Assembly: GCF_964355755.1 (NCBI RefSeq)
Contig: NC_092679.1
Span: 4,652,001-4,716,000 of the forward strand
Reading direction: 5' to 3'
DNA: 64,000 nucleotides
From: Antedon mediterranea
Taxonomy: Eukaryota; Echinodermata; Crinoidea; Comatulida; Antedonidae
The translations under genes were made by a program, and so were the position numbers. The notes under the pieces were generated by a model that did not search any database, was not told where the DNA came from, and was given only the letters and a program-made list of their open reading frames with translations. Each line of letters opens with the position of its first letter. Position 1 is the first letter of the stretch. Of this stretch, positions 1-11,173 are shown piece by piece.

Positions 1-719
1 TTCCTTTCATAAAAAAAAAGCTATATTTTGATTTGCATAATTACATTTTTTACAAATTCTACATTTGAAACATTGAACTGCATGCTTGGATAGGTACTCA
101 TAGATCTAGATGAGGTGGCATATTTTAACCTTTTTATGTAATTTTTGTATTTGTTGATTCATATTTTATCATATTTTATGGATGTGTTTATAAACGTGAC
201 AAGCAAGTCAATTTTCGAGCTAGAGTGCTTGACGAAAGAAAATAATTGAATTGAATGGAATTGAAAGATCCATTTGTTCTTAAGTTTCTTTTATTATAAA
301 AAAGCAACGTATGTCAGGAAACACAACTAACACCTCACCTCAAAACATCACAATTGCTTTCCGTCTTCTATTCATATTAATACCTGAATGAGGTCAATTA
401 ATATAATTCAATTGTAATGCATATACCCCTATTTCAGATTGCCGAACACATCGGTACCTCCTGTGATTACAATAATTAGGACATGATTGCTGACCTTCTG
501 CCCACATTGCTGCCATCCATGGGTGGGCTTGATATGGAGGTAACCCCAATCCCGAAAAGATATATGACTTTCATTAGGCAACTTGTATGGTGGGCCAAAC
601 ATTAGCATTATCACTATCACATTTAAATTCAGCCAGCGAGCAATTTATATAGGATCCAGCAGCTTGTAATGAGGACAACAGGAGTATTGTTAATTTCTTG
701 TCCCAATAATCCATTTGTA

Positions 720-950
720 TAATAGGCCTACAAGTAATAATTTCTCCAGTGTTATAGGCAAATGTCGTGATACAACATCATATGTGAAACACATGTAAAG
801 CTTGTATTGTAGACTAACCTCAACCTACTGTATTTCCATGATACAGGCATCACATGTGAAACATGAGATTCTGTATTACGGAATGTGCCAATAACACTGG
901 AGAAATATTGCTACAGTGGAGATACAGCACTAATCGGAATTCGGTGGTAC
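720..950. mobile_element. Hairpin MITE, family D, copy 1
   Basis: Imperfect inverted repeat. The left arm TTTCTCCAGTGTTATAGGCA pairs with the right arm around 885-905 (the same bases with GTTATTGGCA). Inner arms ATCATATGTGAAAC / ATCACATGTGAAAC also pair. Related hairpins occur at 16897-17040, 35865-36050 and 54985-55115. Confidence 0.55.
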
Positions 951-1472
951 AGTAATACTGTTTAAAGTTGGCTCGTCTACTAGTATTGTTAGATCTGTAA
1001 GATTACCTTGTTTTTATTATTTCACTTTACTTGTATAATTCGCTTCTTATTTAAGACTTAAATGTTATTTTTGATACTTTTCTTTTTGTTTTTACATTGC
1101 CTTGTAAATGAATGTAAACGTGTGCCGCTGATATAAAAGCGTTTGTTCAATAAATTTATCTTATCTTATCTTACTATATATGTTTCTAATTAATTATCCG
1201 ATCCGACAAAATTTAAATTTGTCAAGGTCCTACAAACACATTTTTCTACAATCCGGCAGTCAGTGGCAGTAACAGAAAATTGTCTTTATTTGTATTTCAT
1301 TCATTTCATTTATTTTTTATTTCGTAATCAAATGTACATACAGATACAAAGCACACTCATATATATAATAAAACAATAAAATAATAATAATAAAGATTTT
1401 ATACAATAACAATAGGTGATCATTTTATTCTAAATGATCACCTAAAATACAAAAACCCATGGACCACAAACT

Positions 1473-1797
1473 GGTGAGTGAGTGGCCGAGCGGTTAAGAC
1501 AGTGGAACCGTAATCACGATAGCCGTAACATCGGCAGGGGTTCGAGGCTCACTCACTCCATGGTTCTGGTGGTAGAACGAGTCTTCTCGGATAAGGACTA
1601 TAAACCGTAGGTCCAGTGTACACAACTTGCTCGTGTGCACTTTAAAGAACCTAGTACATCTTTCGAGACGAGTAGGGGGTTACCCCGGTGTATTAGTACA
1701 TCACAGCCACTGATCACCAACTGGGCCCTCTGGGAGATCAGTCTTTGACTGAAGAGGTCACCCAGTATAAAGATAAAACAAACAAACAAACAAATAC
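1473..1797 (+). mobile_element. tRNA-derived SINE, full-length copy 1
   Basis: The head (1476-1558) is tRNA-like, with A-box TGGCCGAGCGGT and B-box GGTTCGAGGCTC, resembling a class II (Leu/Ser) tRNA. The body carries ATAAGGACTATAAACCGTAG and TGCACTTTAAAGAACCTAGT, shared with copies at 18553, 32815, 39478, 53690 and 62100. The tail is (AAAC)n at about 1775-1796. It is not a functional tRNA gene: there is no intact acceptor stem. Confidence 0.8.
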
Positions 1798-2354
1798 GTG
1801 TACAGTACATTAAATTAAATCTCTCCAGTTTGCATCCATTGTTGAGCCGTAAAAGGCCTTTCTCTTCAATTTAATGTATATTTTGTATTTTGTCTTTCTG
1901 GAAAAGAAAATTGAATTGAATGCTTTCGATTTGACAGCTAATCATTCACAAACATACCTAAACACTTGATTCTTTTGATTCCGTTTTATGGTTTATAATA
2001 ACGGTTCTCTAACATGACAGCACGATATACGTCTTTTCCGGAAAATATTTGTAAGGTCAAATAAATCAACTTCTGTGTAAAGGTTCAATGTAATTTTTCC
2101 GGCTACAGATTGCTACTGTTCGTAAACTTAGTTATTTCCTTTTTTAAAACCATCCACAGTTCGTATATAAACGAAAATTGCAACTTCTAATTTAAGTCTA
2201 GTACCTGTCGTATCATTTTTATTGGTTGGTAATTATTTCAATCTTATTTTTGAGATGCATCTTCAAATTTAATAAAATTGTAGATTAAATCTTATTCCCA
2301 ACACCGCCACTTAGCCTACATATCTATTCGTTGGAAAGAAAGATTTAAACTAAA

Positions 2355-2415
2355 TCATAATAAAACATGGTAGTGGGGTTTTTTTTGCAGCAAAATACTG
2401 CATCGTAGGCCTACT
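2355..2415 (+). repeat. Intronic duplicate, copy 1 (partner 5185-5240)
   Basis: A segment containing TTTTTTTTGCAGCAAAATACTG and CGTAGGCCTACTCAA recurs nearly unchanged at 5185-5240 in the following TGF-beta intron. Confidence 0.7.
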
Positions 2416-3575
2416 CAAAAATCCAAAATTGATAACAAATGTAAGAAAAAACTTAATCATTAATGAATGTCAGTTTTGATAAATTTTGTAAACATTACGG
2501 TATTATAAAGTTACGCTCCATTTCTGTAAATGCATTAAAATAACACGAAGAGTCAAAATTTCTTCAAGACTTTTATTGACGAGTTCGATGACTAATCAAC
2601 TCTTGAATATAAAAACTAGTCGAATTCTCATGTAGGCCTAAACTGCATTATGAGATCAGAATGCGCTCATCAAAACTGTGAATCTCTGGCGGATACTTGG
2701 ACGGATACAATCGACAAGGCATAGTACTACTAGACCAAGACGTGGCTAGTCATTGATGACGTCATATCAGGCAGTAACGTTTTTGTAAACTGCCTGGTAT
2801 TTCACGATCGTTACCACTTTTCTTTCGTAAACAGTAAATTGAGTTTGATGTATCTAGGATACCAAAACTTGAGACTTTTCTATTCTCATTGTGGTCAGTT
2901 TTGCTGACCAACATCTCCATAAATGGCTTCTGATATGAGTAGGCCTGCTAAATTCAACAATTTTACAACTTGAGTTAAGACTCTGAAACACACAAGAATA
3001 GGAATGTTTCCTACACTTGGTAAAACCTTATAAAGTACAAATTACCCTATGGGCATTTCTTGTGTTTTATAGAGTAGCAAATTATCTAAATTTCTATATT
3101 GTCAATCTGACCAATATGAATTAATCCAACAACGATTGCTTCTAACTTGATACAGTAGGAGCCTAATAGGGAAAAGGTTTCCTCATTGAGTTAGTAGAAC
3201 TTGAAACTCTCTCAATTCCCATATTGTGTCAATGGTTCTGACCCAAGATCTTTGTAATGGTTTCTAAAACTACTAGTTGACTTTTTCTAACACGAAATAA
3301 TTATAGGATTATTTACTGCACTTTTAAAACACCTGATAAAGTGCAGATGTATCTATGGAAATTTCTTGAAAGAATATAACATGCACGCAACTTTCAGATT
3401 TTCAAATAAAATGAATAGCACATGCATACGTTAATTGGGACTACCCTATTGCAACTTTTCCCATAAAATTTTTGCAATAAGCAAATAGCTTCTCTTTTTA
3501 CACCATTAGCATTTTCTACTTTCCAAATTTAATAAAACCTTCATTTTTCTAACGTTGTTTTTGTTCTTTTTACAG

Positions 3576-3890
3576 AAGATTTCAAGACCTATTACAGTGA
3601 TAACCGAGTGAAAAACAAATACTCTATGTTCTATAAGTTCAATGTTAGCGACCTACAAAGAATGGCCAAATCTATAGAAATAACAAAAGCAGAGCTGAGG
3701 ATTTTTAAAGCTAACAAGTCTGAGGCAACGGTAAGCGAGCAACATATTGAGTTATATGCCATCGAAGGCATGAACGGGACAAACAGCCCCTTACGCAAGT
3801 TTGTTGGCGCGAAAGTGGTAAATACGGACGACGATGAGTGGTTATCTTTCGACGTAAAGGACGCCATCCAGAGGTCTATTACAACATGCA
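3576..3890 (+). CDS. TGFB: TGF-beta exon a: LAP arm domain
   Basis: The acceptor tttttacag ends at 3575 and the donor GTGAGT starts at 3891. Frame enters in phase 1 and leaves in phase 1 (105 residues). It encodes the beta-rich arm of the prodomain: KAELRIFKANKSE, EQHIELYAIEG, EWLSFDVKDAIQRS. Three N-glycosylation sequons are visible (NVS, NKS, NGT). A cysteine sits two codons before the splice (ITTC), close to where vertebrate LAPs carry none that I recall. The preceding exon, which should supply the straitjacket and the segment before DFKTYYSDN, was not found in 1-3575. Confidence 0.93.
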
Positions 3891-6444
3891 GTGAGTATAA
3901 AAAATATTTCTATACTTTATCACAATAAATCAGTTTTGGGGAAAAAATGAAGTAGGCTAACCTAGTTATACCTAGATCCATAGGTGCAAAAGGAACTCTT
4001 ACTAAATACGTACACTTTCTTTAGACTTTTCACTCGGTACATGATGGAAAACTTTTCCTAGGCCCACAATTACTGCTTGTTCTTGGTATAAAAGAGTTTG
4101 ATTCGCCCGTGTGTACATAACTATAAAATGATAAAAGACAAATCTATACGTATAAAGTAAAGATATGTGTACTATAAACTGTCGAGTGTCGTTCATTTCC
4201 CCCCCCCCCCACCCCCACTCGGTATACCTCTGGGAGGTCAAGGCCTCTCAAACACTTGTACCTTTGGGGACATAAACGGAAGAATATGGTATATAATAAA
4301 TAGTGGATTTGGGGAAATGCCAATACACTGTGATAAGCTAGACAATCAAAATAAATTCAATCATTTCAATTTAGTATTATGGTTTTCAGTGAAGAATTAT
4401 ATCCGTTTAATTCGTGTGTCCTTGTTGGTTCATAAACGTGTTTAAAACATTTTAAAATACACTACTACCGGAAATTGGTGTCCAAATCAATACGCTTACT
4501 TTAAAATACATTTATTTTGAGAGTTGTAAATTTCCGTAACACAAATTACAGCATGAAATTAGCAATTGATATTGGCTATAACATGACAAGCGTTCTACCA
4601 ATTCATTGGTTTTTTTTTTGTGCAATATCGTATGAATTCAGAAAGAGAAAATTGATTAATTTCCCGAAATCCTTTAAGTAATTCTTGTATTTCCGACAGG
4701 CGGTGGTTGTATCCGCCATGGTTCGGTGGAAATTGGTTGGCTTATAATTTCTCTGAGATTAATGCTTTAAAATTATGCAATTCATTTTATGAATGTAAAC
4801 AGTTTCAAACACTTACTGTTTTGATTGTAAATAGACCTTCTTTATATGAAATAAACTTGTTTAAAAAGTTCTTTTCTAAAAGAGATAAAGTTTTTCGATA
4901 CAGTTTTTGATAACCTTCCTAATAATCAGAAAGATAAGATAAGATAAAGATGGGCATTTCCTGAATTGTATGGAGTAGCAAAACTCTCTCAATTCCCATT
5001 GACAATCTGACCAATATGACTTACTCAACAAAGTTGTTGACTTTTCCTAACTCTTACTCTTACTAAAGTAGCATCCTAATAATAGAGAGTCCACAAAATA
5101 GAGGTTGCCTGTAGGATTAACCGTAATCCCCGTTAGTTTCACATGAAGATCATAAAAGAATCATAAGGAATAATAAGAAAGAAATGGTAATGGGGTTTTT
5201 TTGCAGCAAAATACTGTATCGTAGGCCTACTCAAGGTTCCAAAAGTGTCCCTTTAATTAGGATGTTCCTTAACTTGAGTGTCCCTAAATAGAGTAATTGT
5301 TCCAAAGTAGTGGTTCTACTTTAATAAAAGTTTGACATGACTACTGTATTTCTTTAAAAGTTTAATTAAGTATAGACCTAATTAATTGTATTGTTTAAAT
5401 TTCACTATTTCAGCAGAAGATTACGGATTCGAATTAACAACGCATTGTGACCCTTTCCAAGACCGACAACCACTTCAATTTCTTCTAGCAGGTGAGTAGC
5501 CTATGATCACGGTTATTGTTCTACAATATGGTGGGTAAAAAAATCACTGTGCTCAAGCATCTTCTGAACAGTAAGGACAATTCAGAGGAAAGAGTAGAAA
5601 AGGTTATTATTTATGACAGAATAAACTAATTGAAATGGAAAGACAATCTTTTACTTATCACACTAAATACAACAAAGAAGATGTAAACAAATAAAAAGAT
5701 GAACAAGTTACGTACAGATAAGGTCCTAAGTAGGACGATTTAGGAAGATGCCAACAAGTTAAATTAAGTTTGGTAGGAAAAACCCGGAATATTTCATAGT
5801 ATGTGAAAAAAATTGAATATAATAATAATTACAACAATGTTTCCATAGGTCCATATCAACAGGTACCTGTTACAGACAGAGGTGACTCGCCACACGACGA
5901 CGAAAGCACGGCGCAAATGTTCATAAAATCCGGATCATATCCAACATTGATTGTTTTCTACATTGCTTCTCCAAGTTCAATGTCTGGAAGCATTGAAGAA
6001 ACAAGCGTTCAAATGAATCTATCACCCGGCGCACAACATGATGAAAGTGGAACAGACCAACATAGACGACGAACGAGAAGGAGCGAACGGCAACGCAGAG
6101 CTGCCGAGCTTGACGAAGATTTCTGTGATTATGAAAATTCAAAAAGATGTTGTCTTCGGGAATTTTATATTGATTTTGAAAAACACCTGAATTGGCGATG
6201 GATACGACGACCACGTGGATACAGAGCTAATTTTTGTGCGGGAAGTTGTCCGTACATGTGGGGTACTGACGTCATGAATACGCAGGTCATAGGTCTTTAC
6301 AAGAAAATGAACCCAGATGCGTCACCATCACCATGTTGCGTATCAAAGAAGCTAAAACCATTATCAATTTTATACTATGAAGGCAACAAACCCGTTGTCA
6401 CAACTCTATCGGATATGATAACGACGTCGTGTAAATGTAGCTAA
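3576..6444 (+). CDS. TGFB (TGF-beta sensu stricto): TGF-beta ligand, three 3' coding exons (3576-3890, 5414-5491, 5849-6444); 5' end missing
   Basis: Joined exons encode the C-terminal ~328 residues of a secreted TGF-beta precursor: arm/prodomain, RGD, furin site, mature cystine-knot ligand. Phases agree at both junctions (1 to 1), acceptors are ag and donors are GTGAGT. Vertebrate TGF-beta signatures are visible: IELYAIEG and EWLSFDVKDAI in the prodomain, and CCLREFYIDF, RGYRANFCAGSCPY, SPCCVSKKLKPLSILYY and SCKCS in the mature part. The nine mature cysteines, with C-x7-CC at the start, separate it from BMP/GDF ligands. By family knowledge it forms a latent dimer secreted with its LAP and signals through type I/II serine kinase receptors to Smad2/3. 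Signal peptide and straitjacket helices are not in these exons. Its 3' neighbour is convergent TTLL5. Confidence 0.95.
3891..5413 (+). other. TGF-beta intron between exons a and b
   Basis: GT..AG intron of about 1.5 kb. It contains a poly-C run (4200-4210), segments resembling the upstream region (4950-5050 like 3045-3145; 5185-5240 like 2355-2415) and a short piece of the GTGTCCC repeat family (5240-5300). The open frame 4167-4445 runs through the poly-C tract and shows no protein features. Confidence 0.6.
5414..5491 (+). CDS. TGFB: TGF-beta exon b: end of LAP arm, GFELTTHC motif
   Basis: A 78-nt exon with acceptor cag and donor GTGAGT, phase 1 to 1. It encodes EDYGFELTTHCDPFQDRQPL and then QFLLA. 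GFELTTHC matches the vertebrate GFxLSxHC segment, just before the cysteines that link the two LAP chains; only one cysteine is present where vertebrates have CxC. The acceptor is a tandem CAGCAG, so use of the second AG would change T-E to K with no frameshift. Confidence 0.85.
5849..6444 (+). CDS. TGFB: TGF-beta exon c: RGD, furin site and entire mature ligand
   Basis: The acceptor ccatag ends at 5848; the exon runs in phase 1 to TAA at 6442-6444. Order: GPYQQVPVT, RGD (5878-5886), a hydrophobic stretch YPTLIVFYIAS that aligns with the vertebrate segment before the cleavage site, a basic RRRTRRSERQRR run, then the mature ligand from 6100. Upstream of 5849 the frame stays open by chance; the ag at 5847-5848 and phase agreement with exon b decide the start. 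No intron interrupts the mature domain. Confidence 0.95.
5878..5886 (+). other. TGFB: RGD integrin-binding motif in the TGF-beta prodomain
   Basis: Codons AGA GGT GAC give RGD in the context VTDRGDSPHDDE, 24 residues after the THC cysteine and before the hydrophobic strand near the furin site. That is the relative position of the RGD in vertebrate TGF-beta1 and TGF-beta3 LAP, which binds alpha-V integrins to release the ligand. Function here is inferred. Confidence 0.8.
6088..6099 (+). other. TGFB: Furin/proprotein convertase site RQRR
   Basis: Four codons encode R-Q-R-R immediately before AAELDEDFC, the start of the mature chain. This matches the RxxR rule and the position of the vertebrate RxxR|ALD cleavage site. 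A second basic cluster (RRRTRR) lies just upstream. Confidence 0.9.
6100..6441 (+). other. TGFB: Mature TGF-beta chain, 114 residues, nine cysteines
   Basis: Starts AAELDEDFC and ends SCKCS. Cysteines: one in DFC, CC in KRCC, one in NFC, one in GSC, CC in SPCC, and two in CKC. Vertebrate mature TGF-betas are 112 residues with the same nine, giving four intrachain bonds plus one interchain bond. Confidence 0.95.
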
Positions 6445-8904
6445 GATCGAATCAAATTTATTTATCTTAATTTATTATCAATGTTTTCTGCAACTCAAAG
6501 AGTTGTTTTCTATTAATTTGTCTATCTAAGTGTTTGTCCTAAACTATATGTTTGTGTCCGTTTGGTTGTAGATATAAATAGTAAAAATTGTAATTATTAA
6601 GTAATTGCCAGTATCCATCATCATTATACAATATCATTATTAGTAAAACAGTCCGTAAAGAAAAAAACATTTAGTATTAAAAATGCTATACATTCATTTC
6701 TAGTGAAATTGCTTGGCTTCTGTTTTGTGTGTTGTTTCGTTTTCTAGCTTTGAACAGATATCATGATATCTCTTAACATCATACAAAATACACTACACAC
6801 TTTGAATACAGGATTTTATCCGAAAAAAACGTAAAGTAACAGTTACAGATAATCAACATATCAGAAACAACAATACTTGTTCCTACCTTTGCCAAAACAC
6901 CAGCAGCGCAGATCTTGCATGTCATTGTTGCATAATCGAATACTCCAGGTGCTTACTATTGGGAAAAGCGCGCTACAAGGCTTAACGAACAATTCTTTAA
7001 ATATCAGTGTCTAATTCAATAAGTTGAATATTCATTAAACCAAACACTGTGCATTTATTTTATACTAATTTATTTCTTAATATTTCGAAATAAGTTTTTC
7101 AATTATAATATAATATTACTATTATTATAACAATTCTTCTTTTAAAACATGAACGTAGGCCTAGAAAGATTCAACCCTGCTTTTTTGAATTTCAGAGAGA
7201 ACGAATAGTTGGCATCTGCCGAACAGATTTAAAAACGACTCTACATGCAGCCCGCAAAACACAGCTGACGAAATATAGAATTTGTCTAGGGTTTCCAGGT
7301 TGGCCTTTAAAGAAATAGTCATCATCTACTATAAATAGGTCTAAGCAACGTTGCAGTAGGATTATATTGAAATTTACTGAAAATAATAACGCAAGAAATA
7401 GAGAATTGTCAATGTCCTCAAATAAAATAAAACATCATCAACGACAAAATACATTGAAACTTCACCAAAAACTCAACTGAACTGAAACGATGATAAATAT
7501 TCATAATATTATAAGCAACATGCCATGGGTTTAAAACAACTGGACATTTTATACAACTATTTTTATTTTAATAAAGTTTAGCAATTTCCTTTGTTTAGGA
7601 AAGGGAACACATATTGGTATAAGTTATTAAAAACCTCCACGAAAACCTAATAATCGAAACAATATCACGAAAAATATTTTTTTAAACATACGCTTTAAAA
7701 ACATTGTGTTATAACGATTTTTTAGTTTGAAGTGTTCTCAGGTTTTTCTAAGGATTTTTCAAAAACATCTCAACATAAGTAGCGAAATGACACGTACTGT
7801 ACATTAATATATTGACAAGCAAAATCCCACAACACAGAAATGTCACGTCTCAATGGGTGCTAATTTCATACCCTGAGATTTCAAAGAACATTAAGTATGT
7901 CGGGATACCTTATTTGTTTTACAGGGAGCTTAGTTGTATCACAATATAATTTGTAAAATAGTTACCATTTTCCCAAAGAGATCAAAAGCATCCATCGTTA
8001 ATATTTTATCGCTCCAGGGAAACATTTCCCCAGTGTAGTGTAGGGAAATTTTACACAAAACGACCTTATTGCTATATAAAATGGTGCAGTTAAAATGCAG
8101 CATAAAGCTATGTTTCTACTGTTTTCTTCAGATAAATTACCATATTATTGCTACAAACAATTTCAAATGATCTGTTTCCTACGATAGGCCGATACTTGGA
8201 ATTGATTTGGTGTATTAATTCATTGATGCAGAGGACACTTCTTGGAGAGATATATTTCACAGATGGCAGATCTGAATCCAGTGGGCATTTGCAATAGTGA
8301 TATGATGCCGTTTTAAGTTTGTCCATTTCTCCTGCATCAATCAGCCACTACATCAAAATGGTCAACTCAGCCAGGGGTTTAAAAAGTGTTCTTCGAGGTC
8401 TGTTGTAATTGCAGACACTAGGAGGCCTACGTACACCCACACGATCCAATCTTTTTTTAGTCGTTTGTACTTGATAAATAAGTTTGTAAGTTTGTACCTT
8501 GTTAAGTACGGTAGATACGGAAATACTAATCTGATGAGATCTATTTTAATTTAGCGGATTGATATACAACATCCTGTAAACGTAAATCAAATCTTAGAGA
8601 TCAAATAGACGCATTACAAAGGAATTTACCAAACATTTCTGTAAGTAATAATAAGAAATGCAACCATAAGTTCGTCATGTTTTAGCATAATTAAAATGTT
8701 TAACGGTTTACCTTTGATCTACTATTACTATGAACGGAAGTTGTTACCACACGGATTGGTTTCTACGCATAGTACAGCGCGTTCGTTAGAGGCCTGGTGT
8801 GAGTCGGTAGAGTACCTATTTTACATACCAATTCTATCAAAATCATAAAGATCAAAGAAAAGCTCAAAAGCTAGCAATGAAAACAAATAAAGAAAATATG
8901 AAAT
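6445..8904 (+). other. TGF-beta 3' region and intergenic spacer to the convergent gene
   Basis: Begins with the TGF-beta 3' UTR. Candidate AATAAA signals occur at 7421-7426 and 7570-7575, so the UTR may be about 1.0-1.1 kb. No coding exon or repeat family is recognised in the rest; the - strand frame 8108-8326 shows no domain features. Confidence 0.5.
7570..7575 (+). terminator. Candidate polyadenylation signal for TGF-beta
   Basis: AATAAA in TTTTAATAAAGTTT, 1.1 kb past the stop codon. An alternative AATAAA lies at 7421-7426. Choice between them is not resolvable by eye. Confidence 0.35.
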
Positions 8905-8918
8905 TAGTGGAATAATTA

Positions 8919-8924
8919 TTTATT
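8919..8924 (-). terminator. Candidate - strand polyadenylation signal
   Basis: TTTATT on +, i.e. AATAAA on -, at the far end of the stretch that follows the possible terminal exon at 13258-13314. It would give a very long (about 4.3 kb) 3' UTR. Confidence 0.3.
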
Positions 8925-10686
8925 CATAACTGTACACATTTGACAAACTTATGCAAAAAAGTCAACATGTCACAGAATAATAACAATGTCTATTACTGTA
9001 TATACAATTACTTTTAAAATATACAAACACAACCCAGATTTATTGCTTTTAAATTGGATAATTTTTTCAAAGAAAAGTTTTAAAATGAAATGAAGATCAG
9101 ATATAAATGAACTAATGGAAAAACAGTGTATGAAATTATGTTTACTGCATTAAAAAAATGGAAAAGAGAATAGGTATTGTTCTAGGAATGATTTGAATAA
9201 ATGATGGTGATTAGACAACAGTGATATTGAAGATGCTAATGATTAAAAACACACTTAAGTCAACACTTAAGTACTAAAAATGCTTACAGTACATATCATT
9301 GGGAAAATGTATGTCTTCAAAAGTGACTTAAGATGGTTCTTAAAATACTTCTTCCACAACTACAAAATAACAAAGTTAATAAAAAAAGATTCACATGAAG
9401 AAAGTTTTTCTTATTGCACTATTATTATTTGTTATATTATACCAATCAACTGAAAACTACTTGAAAAAAATATATTTCTTAAATCTAAAATGGAAAAGAG
9501 CAAGATGTGCCCAATTTAAAACATAAATTTAGCAAGATATAACTTAAATGTGTAATTGAAATAGGATAACGCCTAATTATATGCTTAATACTACTTAAAG
9601 TGATAAATTTCAATTTGTAAAAAAAGGTTATGTTTAAATTTCAAATGTCATTAAGATACCAATGTTAAGTAGAGTATAAAATAATTTATTAGTTCTTTTA
9701 AAATATGAAATTTATTGAAAACACATTGGATACCACGTTTAAGTTAAAGAATGAGTCACAGGCAACTAATTCTATGGGGGACCTGATTTGAGTTTCCTCG
9801 CTTAAAAACAGAAGGTCAAAAACTTCCTTTCACTACTTATAAGATTTCTCAACACTTGCACCTGCAAAGCTGGAAAGGAAACTTGCTGGAACATGTAGAC
9901 TAAACTTACTGGAACACATAGGCTAGGCTTACAAGCAAGTCACTGAAAAGGCTTTCCATGTATTACATAACAAGCCTTATCAAGGAGGAAACATATAGGC
10001 TAGTTAAGTGGGTTTATCTGAAATTGGATGTATTTTTGGATGAGTAAAATTACGATTTAGTGAGTATGTAGAAAAAGATTTAGTTAGAAAGAGTTGTAGT
10101 TTCCATATTATTAATATTCTAAAAATTATGGTGAAACAGAAATTACTTTTCGTGAACATTTTGCATATAAAGATACCTGTAAATGCTGTTTATAAAAGAT
10201 TTTTACACAAATAAAAACCAACTAAATACAGAAAAAACAGAACATTTGTTGATTTCATTAGAATAAATGATTTAAAATTTAAAAATAATAATTTAATTTA
10301 GAACAGCTATAACTAAATATAATAAAAAGTATTAAAAAAAACCCCCAAAAACTGTAAAAAAAAAAGAAATACAAAAAACCCACAAAAAAAAAGAAACTCC
10401 TTCCATCCAAAAAAAAAAAAAAATTTATTAAAAAAGCAAAAAAAAAAAAAAACAACAAAAACCTGAAAACTGCACAAAATGAAAGAATTGGAACAGATTT
10501 TTGTAAACCTGGAATGCAAACAGACAGAGAAAGAAACACACTGTTTATATAATAAATAACTAGCCAAAATATACAAATTAAAGTAACTTATTGTTTTTAC
10601 ATATTACTTCTATTGACATATTCATATAACACATTACTAAAATTCTACATACCCTTTAACAAACATTACTGCAGCAAACAGCTTTA

Positions 10687-10830
10687 AAATGCATATAGCA
10701 GTAGCAAATAATGCAACAAAATGCATACAATCATTTAATAGTATTGTAATAAAACACTGCAGCAAAATGCATAAAATCATTTAATAGTATTGTAGTAAAA
10801 TACTGCAGCAAAAATGCATAAATCACATAT
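10687..10830. repeat. Short tandem repeat, ~58 bp unit, about 2.5 copies
   Basis: The unit contains CAGCAAAATGCATAAAATCA followed by TTTAATAGTATTGTA; it occurs twice nearly intact with a partial third. Confidence 0.7.
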
Positions 10831-11173
10831 GGAATAAAATAATGTTTAGTAATCATTGTAGTTAAAATATCAAGAAGAATGAAAATTCTCTATCCAAAGT
10901 CTTGGTCTTCTTTAACAGGACAGGACTTTAAATAATAAAAATTCTGTTACTTGGTTATACCCAGAAGTGGTCATGGAATTGTGGGCAAGAAAGTGAACAC
11001 ATTAGTGTGCACTTACAAATTCAGCAAACAGAAATATTAAATGTTAGTAGTATTTAGATATAAATATTTTAACATCTTAAAACATAAATTATGTTAGTAG
11101 AGCTACTGTAGGATTCAAACCAAGCACACTTGATTGGTTAGCAACAAGATATTCCGTACCACAACATTAGGAG

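Larger units (their letters stand above)
1..3575. other. Upstream region, probably TGF-beta intron; no coding exon recognised
   Basis: AT-rich sequence ending at the acceptor of TGF-beta exon a. It contains a hairpin MITE (about 720-950), a full SINE (1473-1797), and pieces duplicated again in the next intron (2355-2415 and 3045-3145). No splice-bounded open frame resembling a signal peptide or straitjacket helix was found, so the earlier TGF-beta exons probably lie outside the window. Confidence 0.5.

Noticed and set aside
1476-1558. Genuine tRNA-Leu/Ser gene
   Set aside because: A and B boxes are present, but the acceptor stem is not intact and the sequence continues into a SINE body and tail shared with other copies.
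3608-3928. Start codon of a separate gene at 3608
   Set aside because: The GTG there is internal; the exon begins at 3576 after a strong acceptor and continues an upstream TGF-beta prodomain frame.
10279-10576. Two overlapping - strand frames of 86-87 codons
   Set aside because: They are F-rich translations of poly-A/T runs.
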